A stretch of DNA of 64,000 nucleotides from NCBI RefSeq assembly GCF_900129745.1, contig NZ_FQWS01000001.1, positions 992,001 to 1,056,000 of the forward strand, written 5' to 3'. Of the stretch, positions 26,128-36,454 are shown piece after piece (positions within the stretch are counted from its first letter, which is position 1; each line of letters starts with the position of its first letter). The position numbers and the translations under genes are program-made. Below the pieces are notes generated by a model. It was not told the DNA's origin and ran no database searches. It worked only from the letters and a program-made list of their open reading frames with translations. Source of the DNA: Winogradskyella jejuensis (lineage in GTDB: Bacteria > Bacteroidota > Bacteroidia > Flavobacteriales > Flavobacteriaceae).

Positions 26128-27492
26128 CTATTTCTGTAGTTTTATGGCTTGTGCCTTTTTAGCAAACGCTTTAGACTGGGCATTATTATTGGTAAGCTTG
26201 TATGCTTCGCTTAATTGTATGTAGAAATCGCGTTCCATTTTTGGATTTTCGACTAAAAAATCGAGTCCCATTTCTAAACTATCAATAGCACTTTGAGGTT
26301 TGTTTAGATTAATATTAGAAACTCCGTTAAGTAAATATAAAATAGGTTGTGCCGGATACAATTCTAGCGCACTTTCACTTTGCTTAAGTGCGTCTTCATA
26401 CTGTTGCAAATCAATGTGAATGAGGATTACATCTCGTAATAATTTGAAATCATCCGGTGCTTGTTTTAAAGCTTCCTTATAATTTTGAAGCGCCTTTTCT
26501 TTATCTCCGGTTTTTAAATAGTATGTTCCCAGATTAGATAATGATTCTATATCCTTTTGGGTATTTGTACTATCTGTTGCTTCGATTAAATCTTTTTGGT
26601 ACTGTGGATTCTTTTCTACAAAGCCAACAAAATCTTTAAGCACTTTAGACTTCACTTTTTCATCAATTTCAGGTGTATTTAATACCAATTTCATCGAAGA
26701 AACCGCGTCTTCTGTTCTACCTTCTTCCAAATAAAACTTATACAACGCTAGATGTACCAGCTTTGAGTCTGGCTTCACTTTCAGCAATTCTTTTGCAGCT
26801 TCGTATGCCTTTTTCACCTTACCAGTTTGGCTATATCTATAAATGAGTTGTAAATAATTATTCTCATTATTGGGGTCTGCTGCAATACGCTCTTTTAGAT
26901 TATTTATTCGGTCACCTGCATCTCCTGTGAGATTGTAAATATTGTTTCGCATTTGGTCACGAACCTCATCTGGACCTAGTTCTGTATCTAACTCGTCTAA
27001 TACACTTAATGCAGCATTAAACTTTTCCTTTTTAATATATAAGGTTGCTAAATCTTGTTTATAATCTGGATGAAATTTTACTAGCTGTTTAACTGTTTTT
27101 ATAGCATTATCTATATCGTCTTGTCTATAATAAACATCGTACAATTCATCTAAAAACCATTCGTTATCGGGTTGCATTGAGATGGCCTTTTTTAAGGCAT
27201 CTTCTGCTGCACCAAAATTTTTGAGTTGGTTGTAGTTCTTGCCAAGTTCAAAATAGATAACAGGTTTAGTGTTATCTATATCTAAGCACTTTTGCAGTGC
27301 AGTAATGGCGCGCTCATAATTTTCTATGCCTTTTTGCTTAAGCGCTTCAAAGAAATTTTCCTGGTATTTATCTGTGACATTGCCTAAATCGTCATCTGGT
27401 GTTTTATTGAAATCTACTTGTCCTAATGCAAACATAGGCACTAACAGCAGTACAATAAATAGCGATTTAATATTTAATTTAGGTTTAGTCAT
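26128..27492 (-). CDS. Tetratricopeptide repeat protein, secreted
   Basis: This 454-residue protein has a signal peptide (MTKPKLNIKSLFIVLLLVPMFALG) and about ten TPR units. Clear examples lie at roughly 45-115 (IENYERAITALQKCLDID) and at 310-440 (GDKEKALQNYKEALKQAP). TPRs scaffold protein complexes, here in the periplasm. It heads the operon with DUF4292 and the EnvC-like protein, which suggests a role in cell envelope assembly. No specific partner can be named. Confidence 0.85.
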   Translation of the reverse strand: MTKPKLNIKSLFIVLLLVPMFALGQVDFNKTPDDDLGNVTDKYQENFFEALKQKGIENYERAITALQKCLDIDNTKPVIYFELGKNYNQLKNFGAAEDALKKAISMQPDNEWFLDELYDVYYRQDDIDNAIKTVKQLVKFHPDYKQDLATLYIKKEKFNAALSVLDELDTELGPDEVRDQMRNNIYNLTGDAGDRINNLKERIAADPNNENNYLQLIYRYSQTGKVKKAYEAAKELLKVKPDSKLVHLALYKFYLEEGRTEDAVSSMKLVLNTPEIDEKVKSKVLKDFVGFVEKNPQYQKDLIEATDSTNTQKDIESLSNLGTYYLKTGDKEKALQNYKEALKQAPDDFKLLRDVILIHIDLQQYEDALKQSESALELYPAQPILYLLNGVSNINLNKPQSAIDSLEMGLDFLVENPKMERDFYIQLSEAYKLTNNNAQSKAFAKKAQAIKLQK

Positions 27493-27531
27493 TATATAGA
27501 TTGCTTCTTCTTAAAAATAACAATTCAATTA

Positions 27532-28551
27532 TTATTCCATTTGTGTGTAATCACCAATACTAATTTTAGTAAACTCACCATTGTACTTAACGTGATTGCC
27601 AATCATGGCTTCGTCTAAAGTAGCATTTTTAATATGAGTTTGCGTTTGAATTAAGCTATTTTTAACGACTGAATTCTCTACTGTTGTTCCCTCTCCTATT
27701 GACACATTAGGGCCAATAGTACTGTTTTTTAAGACTACGTTTTTAGCTATAAAGCAAGGCTCTACGATAGTTGAATTTTCTAGAACTACTGAGTCATCAA
27801 CTAAGGTTTCTTCATCATCTGCTTTTAGGAAACCAAGCATTTTTGTGTTAGTTTCTAGTGTTACGGCTTTATTTCCGCAGTCCATCCACTCGTCTACAGT
27901 ACCTGTTTTAAATATTTTTCCGTCTGCCATCATTCGCTTGATGCCATCGTTGATTTGGTATTCACCACCATTCATTACATTTTCGTCTAAAACTTCTTGA
28001 AGCTTTCCTTTTAGTACTGCTACATCTTTGAAATAGTAGATGCCAATTACAGCTTGGTCACTAACAAAGGTTTCTGGTTTTTCAACCAGCTCCACGATTT
28101 CTTCATTGGTATTTAGCTTAACAACACCATAAGCTTCAGGGTTTGCAACACGTTTTGTCCAAATTACAGCATCTGCGTTAGGGTCTAAATCAAACTCTGC
28201 TCGAATCAGAGTATCTGCATAAGCAATTACTGCTGGCCCCGATAAAGATGGTTTTGCACTCATAATAGCGTGACCTGTACCTAGTGGTTGGTCTTGCCTG
28301 TAGATAGATGCTTTAGCTCCTAAACCTTCTGCTAACTCTTCTAATTTGGTAACCACATCTTCTCCAAAGAATGCAGGGTCACCTAGTACAAAAGCAATTT
28401 CTTCGATTGGTTGTTTTAAAACCTTTGCTATGTCTTTTACCAAGCGATGAACAATCGGTTGGCCTGCAACAGGAATTAATGGTTTAGGTACTGTTAAACT
28501 ATGTGGTCTTAATCGCGAACCACGACCTGCCATTGGGACTATTATTTTCAT
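27532..28551 (-). CDS. Sugar-phosphate nucleotidyltransferase with LbH C-terminus
   Basis: This 339-residue enzyme of the NTP-transferase family makes a nucleotide sugar. The G-loop MAGRGSRLRPHSLTVPKPL is at 7-25 and VIAYADTLI carries the metal-binding Asp. The C-terminus (about 245-339) is a left-handed beta-helix of hexapeptide-like repeats (VVLENSTIVEPCFIAKNVVL). It most resembles glucose-1-phosphate or mannose-1-phosphate nucleotidyltransferases. The substrate is not fixed by sequence. Start is ATG 28549-28551; an extension to 28575 runs into an intergenic repeat and is rejected. It lies in a dut-nucleotidyltransferase leftward run. Confidence 0.85.
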   Translation of the reverse strand: MKIIVPMAGRGSRLRPHSLTVPKPLIPVAGQPIVHRLVKDIAKVLKQPIEEIAFVLGDPAFFGEDVVTKLEELAEGLGAKASIYRQDQPLGTGHAIMSAKPSLSGPAVIAYADTLIRAEFDLDPNADAVIWTKRVANPEAYGVVKLNTNEEIVELVEKPETFVSDQAVIGIYYFKDVAVLKGKLQEVLDENVMNGGEYQINDGIKRMMADGKIFKTGTVDEWMDCGNKAVTLETNTKMLGFLKADDEETLVDDSVVLENSTIVEPCFIAKNVVLKNSTIGPNVSIGEGTTVENSVVKNSLIQTQTHIKNATLDEAMIGNHVKYNGEFTKISIGDYTQME

Positions 28552-28655
28552 AAGCCTCTCCCTAACCCTCTCCAAAGGAGAGGGAACGTTTTTTTATATG
28601 TTATACTTTCCCCTATTCTCCCCATTGGGGAGATGCCTTCAGGCAGTGGGGCCTT
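28552..28655. repeat. REP-like palindromic intergenic repeat
   Basis: It holds three hairpins. The first is CCCTCTCC (28566-28573)/GGAGAGGG (28577-28584). The second is CTCCCC (28618-28623)/GGGGAG (28627-28632). The third is GCCT/AGGC near 28635-28644. The first is the same kind of element as the one at 45897-45935. It is a dispersed repeat family typical of flavobacterial intergenic DNA. Confidence 0.65.
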
Positions 28656-29090
28656 TTACTTTACACCTGTACTTCCAAAACCACCTTTGCCACGAGAGGT
28701 TTCAGATAGTTCTTGGACTTCTTGCCATTCGGCGCGTTCGTGTTTTGCTATGACAAGTTGCGCAATGCGTTCACCATTTTCTATTACAAAATCTTCACTG
28801 GAAAGATTGACTAAAATCACACCTATTTCACCTCTATAATCGGCATCCACAGTTCCTGGAGCATTAAGCACCGTAATTCCTTTTTTTGCGGCTAAACCGC
28901 TACGAGGACGTACCTGAGCTTCAGTTCCAATTGGTAATTCAATAAATAAACCCGTTTTTACAATAGTGCGTTCTAAAGGTTTTAGAATTATCGATTCCGA
29001 AATATTTGCACGTAAATCCATTCCTGCTGAAGCAATAGTTTCATAGTGCGGTAAACCGTGATTGGATTTATTAATGATTTTTATGTTCAT
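28656..29090 (-). CDS. dut: Deoxyuridine 5'-triphosphate nucleotidohydrolase
   Basis: This 144-residue trimeric dUTPase hydrolyses dUTP to dUMP and pyrophosphate, keeping uracil out of DNA. It has the family motifs AGMDLRA (about 23-29), [21 protein letters not shown] with the catalytic Asp, and the C-terminal P-loop-like [10 protein letters not shown]. All five motifs are present at the usual length. It lies between a flippase gene and a sugar nucleotidyltransferase gene, with REP-like repeats on both sides, so it may be transcribed alone. Confidence 0.96.
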   Translation of the reverse strand: MNIKIINKSNHGLPHYETIASAGMDLRANISESIILKPLERTIVKTGLFIELPIGTEAQVRPRSGLAAKKGITVLNAPGTVDADYRGEIGVILVNLSSEDFVIENGERIAQLVIAKHERAEWQEVQELSETSRGKGGFGSTGVK

Positions 29091-29149
29091 ATCCTTATGT
29101 CTAATCTTCCTTTTCGACTGCGCGAAGCAGAGAAAAAAAGAAGGAAATT
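29091..29149. repeat. REP-like palindromic intergenic repeat
   Basis: A core CTGC (29118-29121)/GCAG (29127-29130) with loop GCGAA is flanked by longer imperfect arms: CTTCCTTTTC on the left and the T/A-rich complementary segment on the right. It resembles the TTCGACTGCGC-type dispersed repeats of flavobacteria. Confidence 0.55.
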
Positions 29150-30607
29150 TTAGTTTTTAATTAATACTGTAATACTCTTTTTTTCGAGTTGAAAAACAAC
29201 TATCAAAAATACGATTAATGCGCCAATTCCTATGTAATAGTTCTCTCTAAATCCGTAGAAATATACGGTTGAAAACACTACAGAAAGTACAAAATAAAGT
29301 CCAATTTTTTTGAAATTATAAGGGATTGGATAATATTTCTGACCGTAGTATAATGATATCAACATCATAACACCATAGGCTGAAACTGTTGCGATTGCTG
29401 AGGCTTTAAATCCAATATGCGGAATTAAAAGATAGTTTATCACTAGCGTAACGATAGCGCCGAAAACAGAAATATAGCCTCCAAACTTGGTGCGGTCTGT
29501 TATTTTGTACCAAACTGATAGATTGTGGTAGATTCCCAAACAGAAGTTAGCGATAAGAATTAAAGGCACAATCCACATGGCTTCATAAAAGTCTTCGCTT
29601 CTGATGATATATGGTTTTATAATGTCTGAAAACACGACGACCGTTAACAAAATAATTGACCCAAAAGCCACGAAAAATTCTAGAATTTTTGCATAGTTTT
29701 TTTGTGGATTTTCGGTTTTTGAATGACTGAAAAAATAGGGCTCTATTCCCAATCTAAAAGCTGTAGCAAATAAGGTCATGAATAATGCTATTTTATAACA
29801 CGCCGAATACATTCCTATTTGGACTTCTGAAATATCTGCTGGTAATAATTCTTTAAGTAAAATTCTATCAAACGTTTCGTTTATTGAATATGCCACTCCG
29901 GCTAATAAAACTGGGGCTGAATATTTGAGCATCCGTTTCCAAAGATTTGAATCAAAACTATACCTGATTTTTGTGTAAAACGGAATTAATAAGAGTAGCG
30001 TAACTCCACTTGCAACAACATTAGAAATGAAAATATAACTGATTTCAAAATCAGGCTTATAAATATTTTTTAGAATATCAAAGTCGTCTGAAAGCCCTTT
30101 TAGATAAAGTAGTAAAAAGACATTTAAGCCTAAATTAATAGCTACATTAAAAATTTTAATTATAGCATATTTTGTAGGTCTTTTGGTGGCTCTCAACCAA
30201 GCAAAAGGAATAATAACTAAGGCATCTAAGAGTAAAATAATAAATACCAGATTCAGGTATTTTAAATCTATTTCAATAGCACTAGCTATAAAATCGCGAA
30301 ATAGGAATGCTATTCCTAAAACTAAAAAAGACGTCACAACTAAAGAGATACTAGCTGTGCTGGTTACGTTTTCAGGATGTTTTTCTTTATTGAAAAATCG
30401 GAAAAATGCAGTTTCCATTCCGTAGGCTAAAACCACATTAAATAACACGAAGTAAGCAAAAATAAAGGATACACGGCCATACTCTTCAACAGACATCACA
30501 TCCGGGTTGGTGTAAAGCGGTACTAATAAGAAGCTTAGCATACGAGGTAAAACTGTTGCTAAACCGTAAATAAATGTTTGTTTAAAAAGGCTTTTAAATC
30601 CGCTCAA
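29150..30607 (-). CDS. Oligosaccharide flippase (Wzx/MATE-like)
   Basis: This 485-residue integral membrane protein has about 12 predicted helices spread through the chain, beginning [21 protein letters not shown]. It belongs to the polysaccharide transporter family that flips lipid-linked saccharides across the inner membrane. The start is TTG at 30605-30607, with no in-frame ATG upstream, and it gives a family-typical N-terminus. It is distant from the polysaccharide cluster at the right end, so its glycan is not identified. Confidence 0.9.
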   Translation of the reverse strand: MSGFKSLFKQTFIYGLATVLPRMLSFLLVPLYTNPDVMSVEEYGRVSFIFAYFVLFNVVLAYGMETAFFRFFNKEKHPENVTSTASISLVVTSFLVLGIAFLFRDFIASAIEIDLKYLNLVFIILLLDALVIIPFAWLRATKRPTKYAIIKIFNVAINLGLNVFLLLYLKGLSDDFDILKNIYKPDFEISYIFISNVVASGVTLLLLIPFYTKIRYSFDSNLWKRMLKYSAPVLLAGVAYSINETFDRILLKELLPADISEVQIGMYSACYKIALFMTLFATAFRLGIEPYFFSHSKTENPQKNYAKILEFFVAFGSIILLTVVVFSDIIKPYIIRSEDFYEAMWIVPLILIANFCLGIYHNLSVWYKITDRTKFGGYISVFGAIVTLVINYLLIPHIGFKASAIATVSAYGVMMLISLYYGQKYYPIPYNFKKIGLYFVLSVVFSTVYFYGFRENYYIGIGALIVFLIVVFQLEKKSITVLIKN

Positions 30608-30650
30608 TCTTTGTGAAATATCTGGTTAAAAATACCATTTTTAAAACAAA

Positions 30651-30677
30651 AAAACCTCACAGATATTGTGAGGTTTT
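30651..30677 (-). terminator. Terminator of the 163-residue lipoprotein gene
   Basis: AAAACCTCAC (30651-30660) and GTGAGGTTTT (30668-30677) form a perfect 10-bp stem with a 7-base loop, flanked by A and T tracts. On the minus strand it follows the lipoprotein stop. Confidence 0.85.
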
Positions 30678-30696
30678 ATTTTATATGTAAATCTAC

Positions 30697-31188
30697 TTAA
30701 TTCTTGTTTGATGGAGCAGACAAAGGTAGTGCTTCAATTGGTTTTTCCTTTATATCTATTAATTTAAAATACTTAATCTTTCCATTTTCTTTGTAGCTAA
30801 CCACACATTCGTCATTCTCTAATCTAAAAGGAAAATCTTCCATCTGTTCTTTCTGGTCTGAAGTGGAAACAACTTCATATTGATTTGTATTGCCTTCAGA
30901 TTTTAATCTTCCAATAAATAGTTGCGGGTTTGCAGGCTTAGTCTCTAATTTAACTGTTTTTCCTCTAAAGTGAACACTATCTAAAACTATATTTTCATCT
31001 TTAATTTCAATAAAAATATTAGTTCCTGAACCTCCACCTTGAACACCTGCTACCCAGTTTTGACAATAGACGTCTCCAAACGTTGTTGGCGCTTTTTTTT
31101 GTAGTTTCATAGTGGTAGCGCATTGGGAGAAACTAACCGAAAGAAGAGCTAAACAGAATAATTGAAATGTACTTTTTATGAATTTCAT
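30697..31188 (-). CDS. Lipoprotein of unknown function
   Basis: This 163-residue protein has a lipoprotein signal peptide ending LLSVSFSQC (cysteine about 23) and a beta-rich body with YCQNWVAGVQGGGSGTNIFIEI, a motif seen in small uncharacterised flavobacterial lipoproteins. It is monocistronic with its own terminator. It lies between the atp operon terminator and the flippase gene. The function is unknown. Confidence 0.75.
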   Translation of the reverse strand: MKFIKSTFQLFCLALLSVSFSQCATTMKLQKKAPTTFGDVYCQNWVAGVQGGGSGTNIFIEIKDENIVLDSVHFRGKTVKLETKPANPQLFIGRLKSEGNTNQYEVVSTSDQKEQMEDFPFRLENDECVVSYKENGKIKYFKLIDIKEKPIEALPLSAPSNKN

Positions 31189-31231
31189 TGACTATGCCTA
31201 TTAATTATTCATTGACGGGAAAGTAATAAAA

Positions 31232-31256
31232 AAACCCCACTTAAAAAGTGAGGTTT
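31232..31256 (-). terminator. Terminator of the atp operon
   Basis: AAACC-C-CACTT and AAGTG-A-GGTTT pair across a 3-base loop with one mismatch. It lies about 100 bases after the atpG stop on the minus strand. Confidence 0.65.
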
Positions 31257-31294
31257 AAATTATATAAGAATGTTTGCTGCTTCTAATTCTGAAA

Positions 31295-31371
31295 CATTTA
31301 GCTTACGCCTAATTATTTAATGCTTAGCTTTTTTAAAGCATTTGGCTTACCCCCTAATTGTTTAATGCTTC
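31295..31371. repeat. Imperfect direct repeat covering the atpG 3' end
   Basis: The unit at 31339-31371, which includes the last atpG codons and stop, recurs at 31295-31326 with a period of 44 bases. Both contain CTAATT-TTTAATGCTT-type sequence and a GCTTAC-CCTAATT core. Confidence 0.65.
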
Positions 31372-32214
31372 CGCACCTCCAACAATTTCTAAAATTTCGT
31401 TAGTAATTGCGGCTTGTCTTGCTTTGTTGTAAGTCAATTTAAGTTGGTCTCTTAACTCGGTTGCATTATCGGTTGCTTTATGCATGGCCGTCATACGAGC
31501 ACCATGTTCTGAAGCGAATGAATCTCTAATGCCTTTATAAAGTTGTGTCTTTAAAGATTTTGGAATCAATGTTTCTACAATCTCTTCTTTTGAAGGTTCA
31601 AAAATGTAATCTAAATTAACATTCTCGTCTGCCTCAATAGGAACAATTGGCAAAAACTGCTCTGTCATAACAATCTGAGTCGCTGCATTTTTAAAGTGAT
31701 TGTAAACGATTTCAATCTTATCAAATTCGCCTTCAACAAATTTATCCATCAACATTTCAGCTATTTCAGCAACATTATCAAAGGTTAAATCGTCAAAAAC
31801 TTCACTTTTGTTAGCAATAACTCTATTTTGCTTTTGAAAAGCGTCATTGGCTTTCTTTCCTATAGCTAATACGGATGCGTTCTTGTCTCCATATACATCA
31901 TTAATTAAAGCATTCGTTTGCTTGATAATGTTAGAGTTAAAGGCACCACACAATCCTCTATTAGAGGTAATAGCAACAATCAATACATTTTTAACTTCTC
32001 TTTGAACTGAATATTTACTTCCAGAATCTGCATCTAATGTTGCGCTTAATCCCTGTAGTAATTCTGTTAACTTATTAGAGTAAGGACGCATAGCAGTAAT
32101 TGCATCTTGGGCCTTTTTTAACTTTGCAGCAGATACCATTTTCATGGCACTAGTAATCTGCATCGTTGAAGACACGGACGATATTCTGTTACGTATTTCT
32201 TTTAAGTTTGCCAT
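31354..32214 (-). CDS. atpG: F1Fo ATP synthase subunit gamma
   Basis: This 286-residue central-stalk subunit couples ring rotation to the catalytic F1 sites. The long N-terminal helix (ANLKEIRNRISSVSSTMQITSAMKMVSAAKLKKAQ) and the C-terminal helix (ITNEILEIVGGAEAL) are conserved. It is the last gene of the atpBEFHAG run, 54 bases after atpA. The 3' end overlaps a local direct repeat. Confidence 0.97.
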   Translation of the reverse strand: MANLKEIRNRISSVSSTMQITSAMKMVSAAKLKKAQDAITAMRPYSNKLTELLQGLSATLDADSGSKYSVQREVKNVLIVAITSNRGLCGAFNSNIIKQTNALINDVYGDKNASVLAIGKKANDAFQKQNRVIANKSEVFDDLTFDNVAEIAEMLMDKFVEGEFDKIEIVYNHFKNAATQIVMTEQFLPIVPIEADENVNLDYIFEPSKEEIVETLIPKSLKTQLYKGIRDSFASEHGARMTAMHKATDNATELRDQLKLTYNKARQAAITNEILEIVGGAEALNN

Positions 32215-32268
32215 TCTTTAATTTATAAAGACTCTCAACCTAGACTAAGAGTGACATTAATTTAATAA

Positions 32269-33855
32269 TTAAGCTCTGTACTTCCCTGAAAGGTCTTTTG
32301 CTACGTTAGTTAACGTATCAATAACCTCATCAGTTAACTTCCCTGCTTTTAGCGTATCTAAAGTATCTCTATGCTTTGCGTTTAGGAATTCGATATAATC
32401 TCTTTCGAATTCTTTTACTTTCTCCACAGGAACATCTCTTAATAAGTTTTTAGAACCTGCATAAATAATTGCGACCTGATTTTCAACTGTGAATGGGTCG
32501 TTTTGAGCTTGCTTCAAGATTTCTACATTGCGCTTACCTTTTTCGATAACGTTTAATGTAGATGCATCTAAATCAGAACCAAACTTAGCAAACGCTTCTA
32601 ATTCACGGAACTGAGCTTGGTCTAACTTTAATGTACCCGATACTTTCTTCATAGATTTTATCTGTGCATTACCACCAACACGAGATACAGAAATACCAAC
32701 GTTAATTGCTGGACGTACACCAGAGTTGAATAAATCTCCATCTAGGAAGATTTGACCATCTGTAATCGAAATTACGTTAGTTGGGATGTATGCAGATACA
32801 TCACCAGCCTGAGTTTCGATAATTGGTAATGCCGTTAAAGAACCACCACCTTTTACCATTGGCTTAAGCACATCTGGTAAATCATTCATTTCTTGAGCAA
32901 TAGCATCGTCATTAATGATTTTCGCAGAACGCTCTAATAATCTTGAGTGTAAATAGAAAACGTCACCTGGATATGCCTCACGTCCTGGAGGACGACGTAA
33001 TAATAAAGACACCTCACGGTATGCTACCGCTTGCTTAGATAAATCATCGTAAATAATTAATGCTGGACGACCAGTATCACGAAAATATTCTCCGATAGAT
33101 GCTCCAGTCATTGGTGCATATACCTGCATTGCTGCTGGATCAGAAGCGTTAGCCGCAACAATAGTTGTATAAGCTAAAGCACCTCTTTCTTCTAAAGTTT
33201 TTGCTATGTTTGCAACTGTTGACGCTTTTTGTCCAACGGCAACATATATACAGTATACAGGCTCACCTGCATCGTAAAATTCTTTCTGATTTAAGATGGT
33301 ATCGATACAAACCGTAGTCTTACCAGTCTGACGGTCTCCAATTACCAACTCACGCTGACCACGACCAACAGGAATCATAGCATCAATTGCCTTAATACCA
33401 GTTTGCATTGGTTCAGTTACCGGCTCTCTATAGATAACACCAGGAGCTTTACGCTCTAGTGGCATCTCATAAGTTTCACCAGAGATAGGTCCTTTACCAT
33501 CGATTGGGTTACCTAATGTATCTACAACACGACCAACAATACCTTCTCCTACTTTTACAGAAGCAATACGAGATGTACGCTTTACCGTTGAACCTTCTTT
33601 AACGCCTGTAGAAGCACCTAATAGTACAATACCTACGTTATCTTCTTCTAGGTTAAGTACAATTCCTTCTGCACCACCGTCGAATTCTACTAATTCGCCA
33701 TACTCAGCGTTAGCTAATCCGTAAGCACGTACAATACCATCACCTACAGTTAATACTGTTCCTACTTCGTCTAATGAAGCACCCGCTTCAAAACCTGAAA
33801 GTTGTTGTTTTAAGATTGCTGATATCTCAGCTGGTTTTACTTCTGCCATTTTCAT
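32269..33855 (-). CDS. atpA: F1Fo ATP synthase subunit alpha
   Basis: This 528-residue F1 subunit binds nucleotide at non-catalytic sites. Walker A GDRQTGKT is at 173-180 and the conserved VGRGQREL precedes it. Its length is usual. ATG at 33853-33855 and an alternative ATG 33847-33849 (giving [10 protein letters not shown]) are both possible; the second matches typical starts. A REP-like element fills the gap to atpH. Confidence 0.97.
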   Translation of the reverse strand: MKMAEVKPAEISAILKQQLSGFEAGASLDEVGTVLTVGDGIVRAYGLANAEYGELVEFDGGAEGIVLNLEEDNVGIVLLGASTGVKEGSTVKRTSRIASVKVGEGIVGRVVDTLGNPIDGKGPISGETYEMPLERKAPGVIYREPVTEPMQTGIKAIDAMIPVGRGQRELVIGDRQTGKTTVCIDTILNQKEFYDAGEPVYCIYVAVGQKASTVANIAKTLEERGALAYTTIVAANASDPAAMQVYAPMTGASIGEYFRDTGRPALIIYDDLSKQAVAYREVSLLLRRPPGREAYPGDVFYLHSRLLERSAKIINDDAIAQEMNDLPDVLKPMVKGGGSLTALPIIETQAGDVSAYIPTNVISITDGQIFLDGDLFNSGVRPAINVGISVSRVGGNAQIKSMKKVSGTLKLDQAQFRELEAFAKFGSDLDASTLNVIEKGKRNVEILKQAQNDPFTVENQVAIIYAGSKNLLRDVPVEKVKEFERDYIEFLNAKHRDTLDTLKAGKLTDEVIDTLTNVAKDLSGKYRA

Positions 33856-33864
33856 TATTATTTT

Positions 33865-33900
33865 GCTGCAACGTCGCTTCGAGAGCCTCAGCGACCAGCT
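33865..33900. repeat. REP-like hairpin between atpH and atpA
   Basis: GTCGC (33873-33877) and GCGAC (33891-33895) flank TTCGAGAGCCTCA, the pattern of the 'TTCGACTGCGCTCAG' dispersed repeat family. Confidence 0.5.
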
Positions 33901-33904
33901 ATTC

Positions 33905-34441
33905 TTAATTTAATGTAAATTCTCTTTTTAATTTATCGAGTTTGTTAGCGATACTCGCATTGTACTGAATATCTCCTACTCTTAATATGAAACCACCTAA
34001 AATGCTTTCATCTATAATATTTTCTACTTCTGCTTCTTTTCCTGTAAGCTCTTTAACTTTAGCTAACACTTTTGCTTTAAGCTCATCTGTTAAAGCTACT
34101 GCTGTTGTAACAGTTGCCACTTGACTGCCTCTTAACTGGTCGTATAACTGAGTATAACTAAGTGCTACGTCATTTAATAAGGCCAATCTTTTGTTAGAAA
34201 TTAAGGTGTCTATAGCGTTTGTTGTATTGGTACTTACATTTGAAAATACTGAAGACAATACCGCTTTTTTTTCTGATGATCTTACAACAGGACTTTGAAG
34301 CATCTGATTTAACTCACTGCTTTGAGCAATAGCATTAACGATAGATTTCATATCGTTGTTAACTGCTTCTTCTGCTTTCTGATCTTGTGCTAAGCTTAAA
34401 ACGGCTTTGGCATATCTTATGGCTGCTCTTGATCCTGACAT
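33905..34441 (-). CDS. atpH: F1Fo ATP synthase subunit delta
   Basis: This 178-residue peripheral-stalk subunit links the b subunits to the top of F1. It has the N-terminal six-helix bundle ([17 protein letters not shown]) and the C-terminal [23 protein letters not shown] motif of the family. It starts 5 bases after atpF stops. Confidence 0.95.
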   Translation of the reverse strand: MSGSRAAIRYAKAVLSLAQDQKAEEAVNNDMKSIVNAIAQSSELNQMLQSPVVRSSEKKAVLSSVFSNVSTNTTNAIDTLISNKRLALLNDVALSYTQLYDQLRGSQVATVTTAVALTDELKAKVLAKVKELTGKEAEVENIIDESILGGFILRVGDIQYNASIANKLDKLKREFTLN

Positions 34442-34446
34442 TTATC

Positions 34447-34947
34447 TTAGTTTAAAGTTGCTTCACCTAGCATTTCTTCAACCAACTCTAATTGATTGTT
34501 CTTACTAGATAATTCTTTGCGCACTACTTTTTCAGCGATATCGATAGATAAACCAGCAACATGAGATTTTAACTCTGCCATTGCTGCTTTCTTTTCGCTA
34601 TCTATTGCGGCTTGAGCTTGCTCAATCATTTTTCTTGCTTGTGCTTGTGCTTCCTCTTCTGCATCTGCAATCATCTTAGCTTTAAGCTCACGTGCTTCTT
34701 TAAGCATTGTTTCTCTTTCTAAACGTGCTTCTTGTAATAACTTTTGGTTATCTGCTTGAAGATTTTCCATCTCCTTCTTTGCGTTTTCAGCTGCGTCTAA
34801 AGCCCCTTGAATACCTTCTTCTCTTTCGTTTAACGAATTAAGAATTGGCTTCCATGCAAACTTTACCATAAGCGCTATTAAAGCCAACAACAATATAGTT
34901 GACACTACAAATAAGCCCGGTGAAAAGTCGTTTAATAATTTATCCAT
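34447..34947 (-). CDS. atpF: F1Fo ATP synthase subunit b
   Basis: This 166-residue peripheral stalk subunit has one N-terminal membrane helix (about 8-30, with TILLLALIALMVKFAWKPIL) and a long charged coiled-coil helix for the rest. It dimerises to hold F1 against Fo. Confidence 0.95.
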   Translation of the reverse strand: MDKLLNDFSPGLFVVSTILLLALIALMVKFAWKPILNSLNEREEGIQGALDAAENAKKEMENLQADNQKLLQEARLERETMLKEARELKAKMIADAEEEAQAQARKMIEQAQAAIDSEKKAAMAELKSHVAGLSIDIAEKVVRKELSSKNNQLELVEEMLGEATLN

Positions 34948-34991
34948 TTTAATAAATACTTAAATAGTTGTCTTTGTTTAATGTTTTAAAA

Positions 34992-35022
34992 CACGTCCTG
35001 CAACCAACCGTTGCAGGAACGT
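34992..35022. promoter_or_regulatory. Hairpin between atpE and atpF
   Basis: CCTGCAAC (34997-35004) and GTTGCAGG (35010-35017) form a perfect 8-bp GC-rich stem with a 5-base loop, with ACGT-like flanks. It lies 25 bases after the atpE stop on the minus strand. No strong T run follows, so it may be an mRNA stability or partial-termination element. Confidence 0.6.
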
Positions 35023-35042
35023 ATTTTGAGTTTGTTTGGTTC

Positions 35043-35261
<219 letters not shown>

Positions 35262-36377
35262 TTAATGATGCTCATGCTCCGCTACTGCCATGCCTATAAA
35301 TAATGCAGAAAGCATTGTAAAAATATAAGCCTGTAAGAACGCTACAAGAACCTCAATTAATGTTATAAAAAATGATAATACAAATGACAATCCTGTTGCT
35401 CCTACAACTCCTAACGAATCTTTAAGAGTAAACATGATTGCTATTAAGCTCATCACTACGATATGTCCTGCTGAAATGTTTGCGAATAAACGCACTAATA
35501 ACGAAAACGGTTTAATTAACAATGCGCCTGCTAATTCGATTACCGCCAACACTGGTCTAATTAAAACTGGTACTCCTGGCATCCATAAGATATGCATCCA
35601 ATAGTCTTTGTTTCCGCTCGCTGTGTAAATTACCAATGTAAAAATGGCTAAACACGCTGTAACAGCCAACTGGCCTGTTACGTTAAACCCAAGAGGTGTT
35701 AAACCCGCTAAGTTTAATACCCATATAAAGAAGAATACTGTCAATAAATACCCTGTAAATCTTCTGTAATGCTTTTCTCCAATATTTGGTCTTGCAATCT
35801 CGTCTCTTACATAAAGCACTAACGGTTCTAAGACACGACCAAAACCTGTTGGGATTTGTTTTTTCTTATATTGTCTCGCTAGTTTAGAAAACCAAAACAA
35901 CATTAATAATCCAATGATAAGAATTCCGAAAGCACTCTTAGTAATCGAGAAGTCTAACACTTTATGTCCGTTAGTGGCGTGATGGTCTTCGTCAAACTTT
36001 ACTTCTGATGCATCTTTATCTAGCTCATAAATTTTAGAATGAATCTTAGCAAACTTTAAGCCGTCTTTTTCTACAATAACAGAACCGTCGTCATTGTGGT
36101 GAAACTCTGAAGACATAAATGTTACCAAACCTTCTGAAGTCCAAAGAATTACTGGCAACGGAAAACCTACGTGTTTACGCTCACCAGCATCATTAGTGTA
36201 AGAAAATAATGAGAAGTCATGAGAGTCTTGAATGTGATGTAGAATATATGCTTCCACCTCTTCCTTTGTATCTACCTGACCACCTTCTTTTTTAGTGTCG
36301 TTTGCAAAAATTGAAGTTGGTAAAACTACAAATAATACAAGGGCTAAAAATTTAAAACTTTGTTGAAATATCTTCAT
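35262..36377 (-). CDS. atpB: F1Fo ATP synthase subunit a
   Basis: This 371-residue Fo subunit carries the half-channels. It has an N-terminal signal peptide (about 1-25) and a periplasmic extension of about 110 residues, typical of Bacteroidota, before the membrane core. The essential arginine is R296 in VRLFANISAGH. The C-terminus is His-rich (AEHEHH). A strong promoter lies just upstream, so the operon starts here. Confidence 0.95.
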   Translation of the reverse strand: MKIFQQSFKFLALVLFVVLPTSIFANDTKKEGGQVDTKEEVEAYILHHIQDSHDFSLFSYTNDAGERKHVGFPLPVILWTSEGLVTFMSSEFHHNDDGSVIVEKDGLKFAKIHSKIYELDKDASEVKFDEDHHATNGHKVLDFSITKSAFGILIIGLLMLFWFSKLARQYKKKQIPTGFGRVLEPLVLYVRDEIARPNIGEKHYRRFTGYLLTVFFFIWVLNLAGLTPLGFNVTGQLAVTACLAIFTLVIYTASGNKDYWMHILWMPGVPVLIRPVLAVIELAGALLIKPFSLLVRLFANISAGHIVVMSLIAIMFTLKDSLGVVGATGLSFVLSFFITLIEVLVAFLQAYIFTMLSALFIGMAVAEHEHH

Positions 36378-36417
36378 TGTTATAAAATCAAAAAAACCAC
36401 TCTTTTCAAATTCGGTG

Positions 36418-36446
36418 CAAAAGTACGCTTTTTATTAAGAAAACAA
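36418..36446 (-). promoter_or_regulatory. Promoter of the atp operon
   Basis: On the minus strand TTG (36446-36444) and TACTTTTG (36425-36418) are 18 bases apart, an exact Bacteroidota promoter, giving a leader of about 34 bases to atpB. Confidence 0.7.
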
Positions 36447-36454
36447 TGCGCTTT

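Noticed and set aside
28552..28575. N-terminal extension of the nucleotidyltransferase
   Set aside because: It is made of repeat DNA; the family start is ATG 28551.
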